From: AR5 sp041499965
GTDB lineage: Bacteria > Methylomirabilota > Methylomirabilia > Rokubacteriales > CSP1-6
DNA length: 30,752 bases
Reading direction: 5' to 3'
Assembly: GCA_041499965.1 (NCBI GenBank)
Contig: JBGQLG010000045.1
Location: 1-30,752, forward strand
Both the position numbers and the translations under genes were made by a program. The notes beneath the pieces are model-generated. The model made no database searches, was not told the DNA's origin, and worked only from the letters and a program-made list of their open reading frames with translations. Shown here in pieces: positions 23,460 through 30,437 of the stretch (position 1 is its first letter; each line of letters opens with the position of its first letter).

Positions 23460-25145
23460 TTACCTCTTCGCCGCCGGGTCGGCCGTCAGCACGCTGACCA
23501 GCGACTGATTGTCGTGGGCCACGACGAACGAGGTGCCGATGACCAGCAGCAGACCCCCGGCGACCGCCGCCGCGGCCAGCCGCCGGTAGCGGCGGGTCGC
23601 GAGGCGGTCGGTCTCGGTGACGATCCGCGGAATGGTCGACAGCAGCGGCACCCCGGCGGCGGCCCGCGCCTCGTCGGCCCGGCGGTATGAGGTGTCGATC
23701 TGCTCGGCGAGCACGACGGCGACGCCGGCGGCGCCCAGCGCTAGGGCGACGCCGACCAGCAGCAGGCGCACGCGGTTGGGACCGGTGGGCCGCTCGGGCA
23801 GCGTGGCCGGCTCGATCACGCGGAAGGTCTCGCCCTTCTGTCGCTGCTCGAGGTCGGCGGCGACGTCGGCCTCGCCGCGCTTGGCCAGCAGCGAGCGGAA
23901 CATCTCGCGCGTCGACTCGTAGTCGCGCGTGATCAGGGCCAGCTCCTGCTCGCGCTTGGGCGTCTGCTCCAGGCGGCCCTGGTAGACGCTGAGCTGCCGG
24001 TTCAGGTTGACGATCTCGTCGGCACTCGCCTTGGCCTCGACGTTGGCCTGGTCGAGCTGCTGCATCAGGCTCAGCACGTAGGGGTTCTGCACGGCCATCC
24101 GCAGATCGCGGGCCTGGCGGGAGCCGGCCGGAGCCGGCCCGGCCGCGCGGGTGGCGGCCGCCGCCAGCTTCTTCTCGTCCTCGCTCACCCGGCGCTCGGT
24201 GATGCGGATCTGCTCCTTGAGCTGGATCACGTCGGGGTACTTGTCGCTGTAGGTCGTCTGCATGGCGGCCAGCTCGTTGCGCAGGGTCGCCAGGCGGGCG
24301 GCCGCCGTCTCTCCGGGTACGCCCCCGGGGGCGGTCCCGCCGGCGGTCATGGAGGACGCGAGGTCGAGGTCGTTGAGGCTCCGCGTGATCATCTGGCGCC
24401 GCTCGACGGCCCGGCGGTTGTTCTCGTGGGCCATCTGCAGCTGCTGCTGCAGGCGCTCGAGCGTGCGCACGTTCACCTCGCGCTGCTCGGGCAGCTCGCC
24501 CAGGTGCTGCTCCTTGTAGGCGGTGACCTTCTGCTCCTGGGTGCTCAGCCGCTGGCGCAGGTCGCGCAGCTGGGTGTCGAAGAACTCGGTGGCGCCGGTC
24601 GCCTGCTGCTGGCGCAGCCGCCGGTTCTCCTCGGTGAACAGCGAGGCCAGCGTGTTGGTGACCCGCACGGCCACCGCCGGATCGGCGGCGGCGTAGCCCA
24701 TCGTGAACACGAGCGAGCGCGCCTCGCGGTCCCGCCGGTCGCGCTCGTCCTGCACGTCGATCTTGATGTCGCGGCGCATGCGCTCCACGGCCTCGGCGAT
24801 CGGCCGGGAGCGGCGCAGCGCCGGGTAGAGATCGTTGTCCTGGATGATCGTGATGAGCCGGGGGGCATCGAGCGTCTGGTAGGTGAGCGTCAGCAGCCGG
24901 GCCTCGGGGTCGGTGGTGATGGTGGAGCGCACCAGCGCCTCGGGGATCTCCTGGCGGTTGACGAGGACCGTGGCCCGGGCCGTCCACAGGCTGGGCAGGA
25001 ACATCGCCAGCGACACCGCGGCGGCGAGGACGAACAGAAACGGCAGCACGGCCAGTCGCCGCCGGCGGCGGACGACCTCGAGGATCGAGGCCAGGCCGGC
25101 GCCGTGGTCGGGCTCGTGGTGCATGCTGGGTGGCGTCGTGGGCAT
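23460..25145 (-). CDS. Wzz/GumC-type chain-length determinant
   Basis: 561 residues; ATG at 25145 with GAGGAT upstream. Membrane span 1 at ~31-50 is followed by the Wzz-type domain, a long coiled-coil periplasmic region (~165-430, Gln/Glu/Arg-rich heptads), a Pro-containing ATLPERPTGPNRVR stretch and membrane span 2 at ~460-480. A third hydrophobic segment lies at ~521-542 with a short polar tail. There is no fused kinase domain; the kinase-like partner is separate two genes downstream. Layout and length fit the exosortase-A-associated chain-length family. It sets chain length at the inner membrane together with the Wzy-type protein and contacts the outer-membrane exporter. Confidence 0.9.
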   Translation of the reverse strand: MPTTPPSMHHEPDHGAGLASILEVVRRRRRLAVLPFLFVLAAAVSLAMFLPSLWTARATVLVNRQEIPEALVRSTITTDPEARLLTLTYQTLDAPRLITIIQDNDLYPALRRSRPIAEAVERMRRDIKIDVQDERDRRDREARSLVFTMGYAAADPAVAVRVTNTLASLFTEENRRLRQQQATGATEFFDTQLRDLRQRLSTQEQKVTAYKEQHLGELPEQREVNVRTLERLQQQLQMAHENNRRAVERRQMITRSLNDLDLASSMTAGGTAPGGVPGETAAARLATLRNELAAMQTTYSDKYPDVIQLKEQIRITERRVSEDEKKLAAAATRAAGPAPAGSRQARDLRMAVQNPYVLSLMQQLDQANVEAKASADEIVNLNRQLSVYQGRLEQTPKREQELALITRDYESTREMFRSLLAKRGEADVAADLEQRQKGETFRVIEPATLPERPTGPNRVRLLLVGVALALGAAGVAVVLAEQIDTSYRRADEARAAAGVPLLSTIPRIVTETDRLATRRYRRLAAAAVAGGLLLVIGTSFVVAHDNQSLVSVLTADPAAKR

Positions 25146-25160
25146 GGCGGATCCTCGGCC

Positions 25161-25766
25161 TCAGGGCACGACGACGACGTCGCCGGAGCGGAGCGTGACG
25201 TTCTCCTCGCCGGCCGCGCCGACGGCGCGGTTGTAATTGAAGCGCAGGCGCTGGGTCTGGCCGCCGTCGCGCTTGCGGAAGATGACGATCTTGCTGGGCG
25301 AGGCGAAGTCGCGGAAGCCGCCGGCCAGGGCGATGGCCTCCAGCACGGTGGTGGGGGCCTTCAGCTGCAGCACGCCGGGCTTCTGCACCTCGCCCAGCAC
25401 CGACACACGGTAGCTGCGCACATCGAGGACGGTCACCGACACCTCGGGGTTCGGCATGAACTCGGCGAGCGCGGCGGCGATCGTGTCACGCAGCTGCATC
25501 GGCGTGAGGCCGGCCGCCTGGATGTCGTGCAGCAGCGGCATCGAGATCTTGCCGTCCGGCCGGACCGGGAGTTGGCGGGAGAGCGACTCGTTCTTCCACA
25601 CCGAGACCTGCAGCAGGTCCTCGGGACCGATGACGAAATCGGGAGACCGCGCCGCCGGGGCGGTGGAGACGGCGGCCGCCGGCGCGGCCGGCTGGGCATC
25701 CACGGCAGCGACCTGGCCGAGGGCGGCCAGCAGCATCACGAAGACGACGAACCAGGTCGATGCCAT
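25161..25766 (-). CDS. Wza/GumB-type polysaccharide export protein
   Basis: 201 residues from ATG 25766; GTG directly before it at 25769 is possible too (GGAGGAG lies 7-10 bases upstream). A signal peptide is visible (WFVVFVMLLAALGQVAAVDAQ), ending Ala-X-Ala, with no lipobox Cys although many family members are lipoproteins. The Poly_export domain begins FVIGPEDLLQVSVWKNE; a SLBB-type beta-grasp follows (YRVSVLGEVQKPGVLQL, VLEAIALAGGF) and the protein ends at GDVVVVP. It has only one SLBB unit and no outer-membrane helix like Wza, so a separate pore, perhaps the barrel at 29181-30428, may be needed. Confidence 0.9.
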   Translation of the reverse strand: MASTWFVVFVMLLAALGQVAAVDAQPAAPAAAVSTAPAARSPDFVIGPEDLLQVSVWKNESLSRQLPVRPDGKISMPLLHDIQAAGLTPMQLRDTIAAALAEFMPNPEVSVTVLDVRSYRVSVLGEVQKPGVLQLKAPTTVLEAIALAGGFRDFASPSKIVIFRKRDGGQTQRLRFNYNRAVGAAGEENVTLRSGDVVVVP

Positions 25767-25794
25767 CACTCGATCTCCTCCCGGGGCGCGCCCA

Positions 25795-27231
25795 CTAGCT
25801 GGCGGCCGGATCCTGCTTGAGGCCCATGTCCTTGATCTTGTAGAGGAGGGCGCGGTAGCTGATCTTGAGCATCTTGGCGGTCTTCACGCGGTTCCAGCGG
25901 CACTGCTCGAGCGCGCGCCCGATGACGTCGCGCTCGGCTTCCAGCACCGCGCGGCGGGAGATCTCCTTGAGCGACAGACCCCGGGTGGCCGCGAACGGCT
26001 CGGGCGCGGCGGCCGGCGTCGCCGGGCCGGCCGCCGGTGCGATCAGCGTGCGGGCCAGGTTCCAGTCCTGCAGCACGATCATCCGCTTGATGAAGTTCTC
26101 GAGCTCCCGCACGTTGCCGGGCCAGGGATAGGCGCCGAAGGCGTCCAGCGTCTCGGGGCTCAGGGCGCGCTCGGGGACGTTGAAGACCCGGGCGTAGCGC
26201 TGCACGAAGTAGGTGGCGAGGCCCGGGATCTCCCGGCGCCGGTCGCGCAGCGGCGGCACCAGGACGTTGATGACGTTGAGCCGGTAGAAGAGGTCCTCGC
26301 GGAAGCGGCCGGCGGCCACCTCGCGGGTGAGGTCGCGGTTGGTGGCGCCGATGGTGCGCACGTCGACCCGCAGGTTGTGATGCGCGCCCACCCGTGAGAA
26401 CTCGCCGTCCTGCAGCACGTGGAGCAGCTTGGCCTGCAGGGCGGGGTGCAGCTCGCCGATCTCGTCGAGAAAGATCGTGCCGCCGTCGGCCAGCTCGAAG
26501 CGGCCGGGCTTGCGCTGGTGCGCGCCGGTGAACGCCCCGCGCTCGTGGCCGAACAGCTCGCTCTCCAGCAGCTCGCACGGCATGGCCGCGCAGTTGACCT
26601 TGACGAAGGCGGCCCGGTGGCGGGGGGAGTGCGCGTGGACGGCCCGCGCGACCAGCTCCTTGCCGACGCCGGTCTCGCCGCACACCAGCACGGTCACGTC
26701 GGCGCGGGCGGACTGCTCGATCACCTGCTGGATCTCGCGCATCTGGGGGCTGATCAGCAACGCCAGCTCCCGCTGCAACCGATCGCCGTTGTCCTCGGCT
26801 GGCGGCGCCGGCTCGCGGCGCGCGCGGGCGGTCACGGCCCGGATGGCGTGCTCGAGGTCCTCGGCGGTGTAGGGCCGGCGGAGGACGTCGTCGGCGCCGG
26901 CCTGGATGGCCTCGACGATCTGCTCGCTGTGGCCGGCGTCGGCAATCATGATGATCGGCCCCGACTCGGCCAGCTCGGGTGTGCGGCGCACCAGCTCGCA
27001 GCCCGAGAGGCCGGGCAGGGGGATGGCCACCAGCGAGAACGCGACCCGCGTCGTGCCGAGCTGCTCGAGCGCCTCCTCGGCGGTGCCGGCGGCCAGCGGC
27101 GTGTAGCCCCACTGGACGAGCTGCGCGAGGACGCGGCGCCGCTGATCGGGATCGCTCTCGACGACCAGGACGTGGCGCGCGGTCGTGGGGGCGGTGAACG
27201 ACGAAGCGGCGTCGAAGCTGGTCACCGTCAT
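25795..27231 (-). CDS. NtrC-type sigma-54 activator with degenerate receiver domain
   Basis: 478 residues from ATG 27231 (a TTG at 27261 would add ten but overlaps the promoter). Receiver-like domain 1-~130, AAA+ domain ~160-395, Fis-type helix-turn-helix ~430-475 (RVKTAKMLKISYRALLYKI). The AAA+ part is intact: GETGVGKE, the sigma-54-contact loop GAFTGA, GGTIFLDEIGEL, and an arginine-rich RFREDLFYRLNV. The receiver has lost its phosphorylation chemistry: VAIPLPG has Ala69 in place of the phosphoacceptor Asp, Ala97 for the Thr/Ser, Arg119 for the Lys, and Glu25-Ser26 for the acidic pair. It is presumably controlled by something other than phosphotransfer. It heads the operon behind a -24/-12 promoter, so autoregulation is likely. 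It is not clearly PrsR, whose Fis region reads differently. Confidence 0.9.
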   Translation of the reverse strand: MTVTSFDAASSFTAPTTARHVLVVESDPDQRRRVLAQLVQWGYTPLAAGTAEEALEQLGTTRVAFSLVAIPLPGLSGCELVRRTPELAESGPIIMIADAGHSEQIVEAIQAGADDVLRRPYTAEDLEHAIRAVTARARREPAPPAEDNGDRLQRELALLISPQMREIQQVIEQSARADVTVLVCGETGVGKELVARAVHAHSPRHRAAFVKVNCAAMPCELLESELFGHERGAFTGAHQRKPGRFELADGGTIFLDEIGELHPALQAKLLHVLQDGEFSRVGAHHNLRVDVRTIGATNRDLTREVAAGRFREDLFYRLNVINVLVPPLRDRRREIPGLATYFVQRYARVFNVPERALSPETLDAFGAYPWPGNVRELENFIKRMIVLQDWNLARTLIAPAAGPATPAAAPEPFAATRGLSLKEISRRAVLEAERDVIGRALEQCRWNRVKTAKMLKISYRALLYKIKDMGLKQDPAAS

Positions 27232-27263
27232 CGTAGATCTTTCACTCGCATGCCCCGGCAATT

Positions 27264-27280
27264 CGCAAGAGGCGTGCCGA
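27264..27280 (-). promoter_or_regulatory. Sigma-54 (-24/-12) promoter of the 13-gene polysaccharide operon
   Basis: On the minus strand TCGGCACGCCTCTTGCG: GGCACG, four bases, TTGC, i.e. GG-N10-GC with only the leading T of TGGCACG and the last W missing. The -12 C (27265) is 34 bases before ATG 27231, giving a leader of about 22 bases. The gene it serves encodes a sigma-54 activator. Confidence 0.75.
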
Positions 27281-27309
27281 GCCGCATTCCACGCGTTTGT
27301 CGACGGCGT

Positions 27310-27337
27310 GGCGCGCGCGCCCGCGGGCGCGCGTGCC
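27310..27337. terminator. GC hairpin between the activator and sugar-transferase genes
   Basis: GGCGCGCGCGCCC, GC loop, GGGCGCGCGTGCC: a 13-bp stem with one mismatch, between the sugar-transferase stop (27385) and the sigma-54 promoter at 27264-27280. No T-run. It could end the sugar-transferase transcript or act as a structural element upstream of the promoter. The 8-bp palindrome AAACGTTT lies at 27369-27376. Confidence 0.4.
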
Positions 27338-27384
27338 CACCCTGGGCTGCGCCATGCCAGATTGCAGTAAACGTTTGACGTGAC

Positions 27385-28728
27385 TCATCCGGGCCGCTCG
27401 CCGCTGAGCACGAACTTCACGGTGTCGACCATGATCCGGAGATCGAACGCGGGCGACATGTGCTTGATGTAGTAGAGGTCGTAGCAGAGCTTGTGCGTGA
27501 CTTCCTCGATCGACATCGAGTACCCCGCCCGCACCTGCGCCCAGCCGGTCAATCCCGGCCGCACCTCGTGGCGAAGGTCGTAGAAGGGGATGGCCGCCGC
27601 GAAGATGGCGACGTTGTCAGCCATCTCCGGACGCGGTCCCACCAGGTTCATGTCGCCGCGCAGCACGTTCCAGCATTGGGGCAGCTCGTCGAGGCGGTAG
27701 CGGCGCAGCACGGCGCCGAGGCGGGTGACGCGACTGGCGTTGTCGCGCCCCCACACCGAGTCGCCGTCGGCCGTGGCCTGGCGCATGGTGCGGAACTTCA
27801 CCAGCCGGAACCGCCGACCGCGCAGGCCGACCCGGTCCTGGATGAAGACGGCCGGGCCGGGCGACTCCAGCCGGATCGCCACCGCGATGATCGCGATGAG
27901 CGGCGCCGTCAGCACGAGCGCGACGAGTGCGGCGGCCATCGACAGCGCGCGCATGACGGCCAGCCGCAGCCGCCGGACCCGAAAGCCGTCGCCGAAGATC
28001 AGCGTGCTTGGATTGAGCGACTCCACGGCGAGGCGGCCGGTGAAGCGCTCGTAGACGTGGGTGGCTTCCTCGACCGTCACCCCGCGGAAGCGGCAGGACA
28101 GCAGGGAGGCGATCGGCAGACTGCCGCGCCGATCCGGCATCGCCACGATGATGCGATCGGGGCGGTCGCGGAGGACGACGTCGCCGAGATCGCCGTAGTC
28201 ACCCAGCGGCGTGGCCGGCAGCGCCTCGCCGGGAGGGCCGAGCGCGCCGACGAGACGGAAGGCGAGGTCCGGCCGGGTGCGGATGTGGTGCGCGAGCTCA
28301 TCGGCGAGCCGGCCGCCGCCGAGCAGGAGGACGCGCTGCGAGAACGGCGCTCGCTTGGCCAGCGTGTAGGCCGCCACGCGCAGGGACAGCACGGAGACGA
28401 GGATGAGCGGCAGCGCGTAGGAGGCGAGGTTGCCGCCCAGGATGAACCCGGGGAACGTCAGATAGGTGACGGCCAGGACCAGCGCGCTCAGTCCCAGCGC
28501 GCGACAGAGCCGGCGAAAGAGCTGCCCCACGTCGTGAGGCACCTCGAAGTTGTAGAGGTCGTTGTAGTAGAAGGCGGCGATACACACGAGCGTGACGACG
28601 GCCACCCGGGCCACCGCGGCCAGGGGGGCGGCGGCCGAGGCCGACGCGGGCAGCATCGCCATGGCGACGCCGCACACCGCGACCGTCGAGAGCCCGTCGA
28701 GCCATGCAAAGCGTTGCGCTGTGGACAT
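27385..28728 (-). CDS. Undecaprenyl-phosphate glycosylphosphotransferase (initiating sugar transferase)
   Basis: 447 residues; ATG at 28728, only a weak ribosome site. About four to five membrane spans in the first 130 residues, a Rossmann-like CoA-binding-type domain (~130-230, VLLLGGGRLADELAHHI), a further span ~270-295 and the C-terminal catalytic domain: FIQDRVGLRGRRFRLVKFRTM, RLDELPQCWNVLRGDMNLVGPRPE and EVRPGLTGWAQVRAGY. This is the WbaP/EpsB family that moves a sugar-1-phosphate from a nucleotide sugar to undecaprenyl phosphate, the first step of repeat-unit assembly. Length and layout match the exosortase-A-associated sugar transferase. It stands alone between two intergenic gaps and has its own sigma-54 promoter. 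Confidence 0.92.
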   Translation of the reverse strand: MSTAQRFAWLDGLSTVAVCGVAMAMLPASASAAAPLAAVARVAVVTLVCIAAFYYNDLYNFEVPHDVGQLFRRLCRALGLSALVLAVTYLTFPGFILGGNLASYALPLILVSVLSLRVAAYTLAKRAPFSQRVLLLGGGRLADELAHHIRTRPDLAFRLVGALGPPGEALPATPLGDYGDLGDVVLRDRPDRIIVAMPDRRGSLPIASLLSCRFRGVTVEEATHVYERFTGRLAVESLNPSTLIFGDGFRVRRLRLAVMRALSMAAALVALVLTAPLIAIIAVAIRLESPGPAVFIQDRVGLRGRRFRLVKFRTMRQATADGDSVWGRDNASRVTRLGAVLRRYRLDELPQCWNVLRGDMNLVGPRPEMADNVAIFAAAIPFYDLRHEVRPGLTGWAQVRAGYSMSIEEVTHKLCYDLYYIKHMSPAFDLRIMVDTVKFVLSGERPG

Positions 28729-28766
28729 TCAGCTGGACCGGCACGATCGCCGTCGCCCGTGCACAT

Positions 28767-28783
28767 GCGCAATCGAAATGCCA
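28767..28783 (-). promoter_or_regulatory. Sigma-54 (-24/-12) promoter of the sugar-transferase gene
   Basis: On the minus strand TGGCATTTCGATTGCGC: TGGCAT, five bases, TTGC, a full GG-N10-GC match. The -12 C (28769) is 41 bases before ATG 28728, giving a leader of about 29 bases. Just upstream (28784-28799) is GAGAC-ACCGCC-GTCTC, an inverted repeat touching the -24 element that could bind a regulator. Confidence 0.8.
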
Positions 28784-28944
28784 GAGACACCGCCGTCTCA
28801 CTGTGCAACCGTCTGCTCCAGACCAAGCCATCGCCGGGCTCCCCCGGATGCCCCAGCGCCTCTGAGCATGGACACTGTGCTGGCGCTTTCGTGGCTCTCG
28901 TTGCACACCGACACGAACGTTTCGCGAGCCCTCCGGACAGGACC

Positions 28945-29175
28945 GAGGCCCATCCCGGCTCTACCCCGAGGCGCCGAACGGTGGGGGGGGATGTCGTGGC
29001 CCCTGCGGCACCAGCGAGCTCGAGGCGCATTCCGGCTCTGCCGGGAGGCGCCGAACGGTGGGGGGGGATGTCGTGGCCCCTGCGGCACCAGCGAGATCGA
29101 GGCCCATCCCGGCTCCGCCGGGAGGGGCCGAACGGTTGGGGGGTTTGGGGGGCCATGTCGTGGCCCCCCATGTAG
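28945..29175. repeat. Three 77-bp tandem repeats in the intergenic gap
   Basis: Units start at 28945, 29022 and 29099, exactly 77 bp apart, each beginning GAGGCxCATxCCGGCTC and running through CGCCGAACGGTGGGGG and ATGTCGTGGCCCC to CACCAGCGAGxTC. Units 1 and 2 are almost identical; unit 3 diverges in its second half. Open frames run through the array on both strands, but none has a plausible start site or looks like protein, so 28729-29180 (452 bp) is read as non-coding: promoter on the left, unremarkable sequence at 28800-28944, then the array. Confidence 0.85.
29147..29169 (-). terminator. Perfect hairpin after the outer-membrane barrel gene
   Basis: GGGGGGCCA, loop TGTCG, TGGCCCCCC: a perfect 9-bp stem beginning 11 bases past the barrel gene's stop (29181), inside the third 77-bp unit. 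No T-run follows on the minus strand. It probably ends or protects the barrel transcript. Confidence 0.5.
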
Positions 29176-29180
29176 TCAAT

Positions 29181-30428
29181 CTAATCGAAGCGGATCGGGT
29201 ACCCGAACTGCACGCCGAAGAAGACGCGGTTCTGGTCGGCGTCGTTGGCGATCGTCGTGCCGGCGTTCGAGAAGACGGTGCTGGCGGAGCGCTGGCGGAA
29301 GAACTGGTAGCCGCCGATCAGCGAGATCCACGAGGCCACGCGGTAGGTCGCCTGCAGCGCGGCGGTGAAGGACTGCACGTCGACGCGGTCGCCGCTCGTG
29401 CTCTCCACGATCGAGTAGCGCGGCAGGAGCTGCACGGTGAGACCGCGCGCCACGCGGGTGACGTCCACGAAGCCGGCGATGAGCTGGTTCTCGGTGGTGC
29501 CCCCGAGGCCGCCCGCAGTGCCGATGGCGCGGTCGTAGGAGAGACCGACGGCGCCGAACGGCAGCCGCTGCCGGTAGCTGGCCGTCACCGCCGGCGTCAC
29601 CCGCGCGTCGCCGCGCTCCTTGATCTCGACCGAGGGGCCGGCGCGCAGCACGAGGTCGATGGTCGGGGTGGGCTGCCAGCGCACGCCGACGAGCGGTGTG
29701 TGGCTCGTGCTCTTCTGCTCGTTCTCGATGTCGAAGTAGCCGAACTCGTACCCGGCGTCCACGGTCACCAGGCGGGAGAGGCGGCGCTCGGCGCTGAGGG
29801 TGGCCCGGTACACGTCCGAATCCTGCAGCTCGTCACGCTGGAATCGCTCGGTCGTCCACGACAGCCCGCTGCGCAGCGTCCACAGAGGCGCGAACTGCCA
29901 GGCCACGCCGGCGGCCAGCGTGTTGCCGAGGGCGCGATCACGGCCGGTCGCCACGTTCTCGCGGGCGACGAGGTTGGTGTCGGTGCTGAACAGGAACGTG
30001 TCGGTGAGCGTGAGGGTGACGGTGGGATCGACGCGCCAGAGCGTATCGAGCCAGAAGTTCTGCCGGTCGAACGCGTGGCTCTGGTCGGTCTCGGTAGTAA
30101 ACAGCTCCGAGGTGAAGCTGTAGCCGGCGCCCAGCCGATAGGTGGGGCGCTCGGCCACGATGGCCAGTCCCGGCGTGAAGCCGATAATGAAGTCCGACAC
30201 CCGGCGGCGGTTGTCGAGGAAGATGTTGTCGTTGTACTCACCGGTGATGGCCAGCGAGGGCGTGATCGTCAGCGGGGCTCGTCGGGGCTGTTCCAGGTCC
30301 TGGACATCCAGCAGCGCGCCGGGCTGACCGGGCTGCTGGAACAGCGGGAACTGAGCGGCGGCCGGCTCGGCCAGCGCGATCAGGCCGAGCACGCACGCGA
30401 TCGCACCGTCACGGACGCGATGCACCAT
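29181..30428 (-). CDS. Outer-membrane beta-barrel protein of the polysaccharide locus
   Basis: 415 residues; ATG at 30428, nine bases after the receiver gene's stop. A signal peptide is visible (ACVLGLIALAEPAAAQ), then LTITPSLAITGEYNDNIFLDNRRRVSDFIIGFTPGLAI, the usual start of this barrel family. Alternating amphipathic strands with aromatic belts continue to the end (about 16-18 strands by eye), finishing QFGYPIRFD. The C-terminal residue is Asp with Phe next to it, slightly off the usual terminal aromatic. Such barrels accompany exosortase-A and related polysaccharide loci and are thought to give the outer-membrane passage. It may complement the short Wza-like protein, which lacks its own membrane-crossing helix. 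Confidence 0.85.
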   Translation of the reverse strand: MVHRVRDGAIACVLGLIALAEPAAAQFPLFQQPGQPGALLDVQDLEQPRRAPLTITPSLAITGEYNDNIFLDNRRRVSDFIIGFTPGLAIVAERPTYRLGAGYSFTSELFTTETDQSHAFDRQNFWLDTLWRVDPTVTLTLTDTFLFSTDTNLVARENVATGRDRALGNTLAAGVAWQFAPLWTLRSGLSWTTERFQRDELQDSDVYRATLSAERRLSRLVTVDAGYEFGYFDIENEQKSTSHTPLVGVRWQPTPTIDLVLRAGPSVEIKERGDARVTPAVTASYRQRLPFGAVGLSYDRAIGTAGGLGGTTENQLIAGFVDVTRVARGLTVQLLPRYSIVESTSGDRVDVQSFTAALQATYRVASWISLIGGYQFFRQRSASTVFSNAGTTIANDADQNRVFFGVQFGYPIRFD

Positions 30429-30437
30429 CAGCTCTTA

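Noticed and set aside
25795..27231. Naming the activator PrsR of the PEP-CTERM system
   Set aside because: The genomic setting is similar, but its Fis-type region and degenerate receiver do not match what I recall for PrsR, and no PEP-CTERM protein is present.
27231..27261. TTG start at 27261 for the NtrC-type activator
   Set aside because: It would place the start upstream of the predicted transcription start (~27253); ATG 27231 fits promoter spacing and the start of the receiver fold.
28488..29368. Long open frames on both strands through the 77-bp repeat array (e.g. 28592-29368 + and 28488-29171 -)
   Set aside because: Composition is Arg/Pro/Gly low-complexity, the frames run into the flanking real genes on the opposite strand, and no ribosome site or family motif is visible; typical of GC-rich non-coding repeats.
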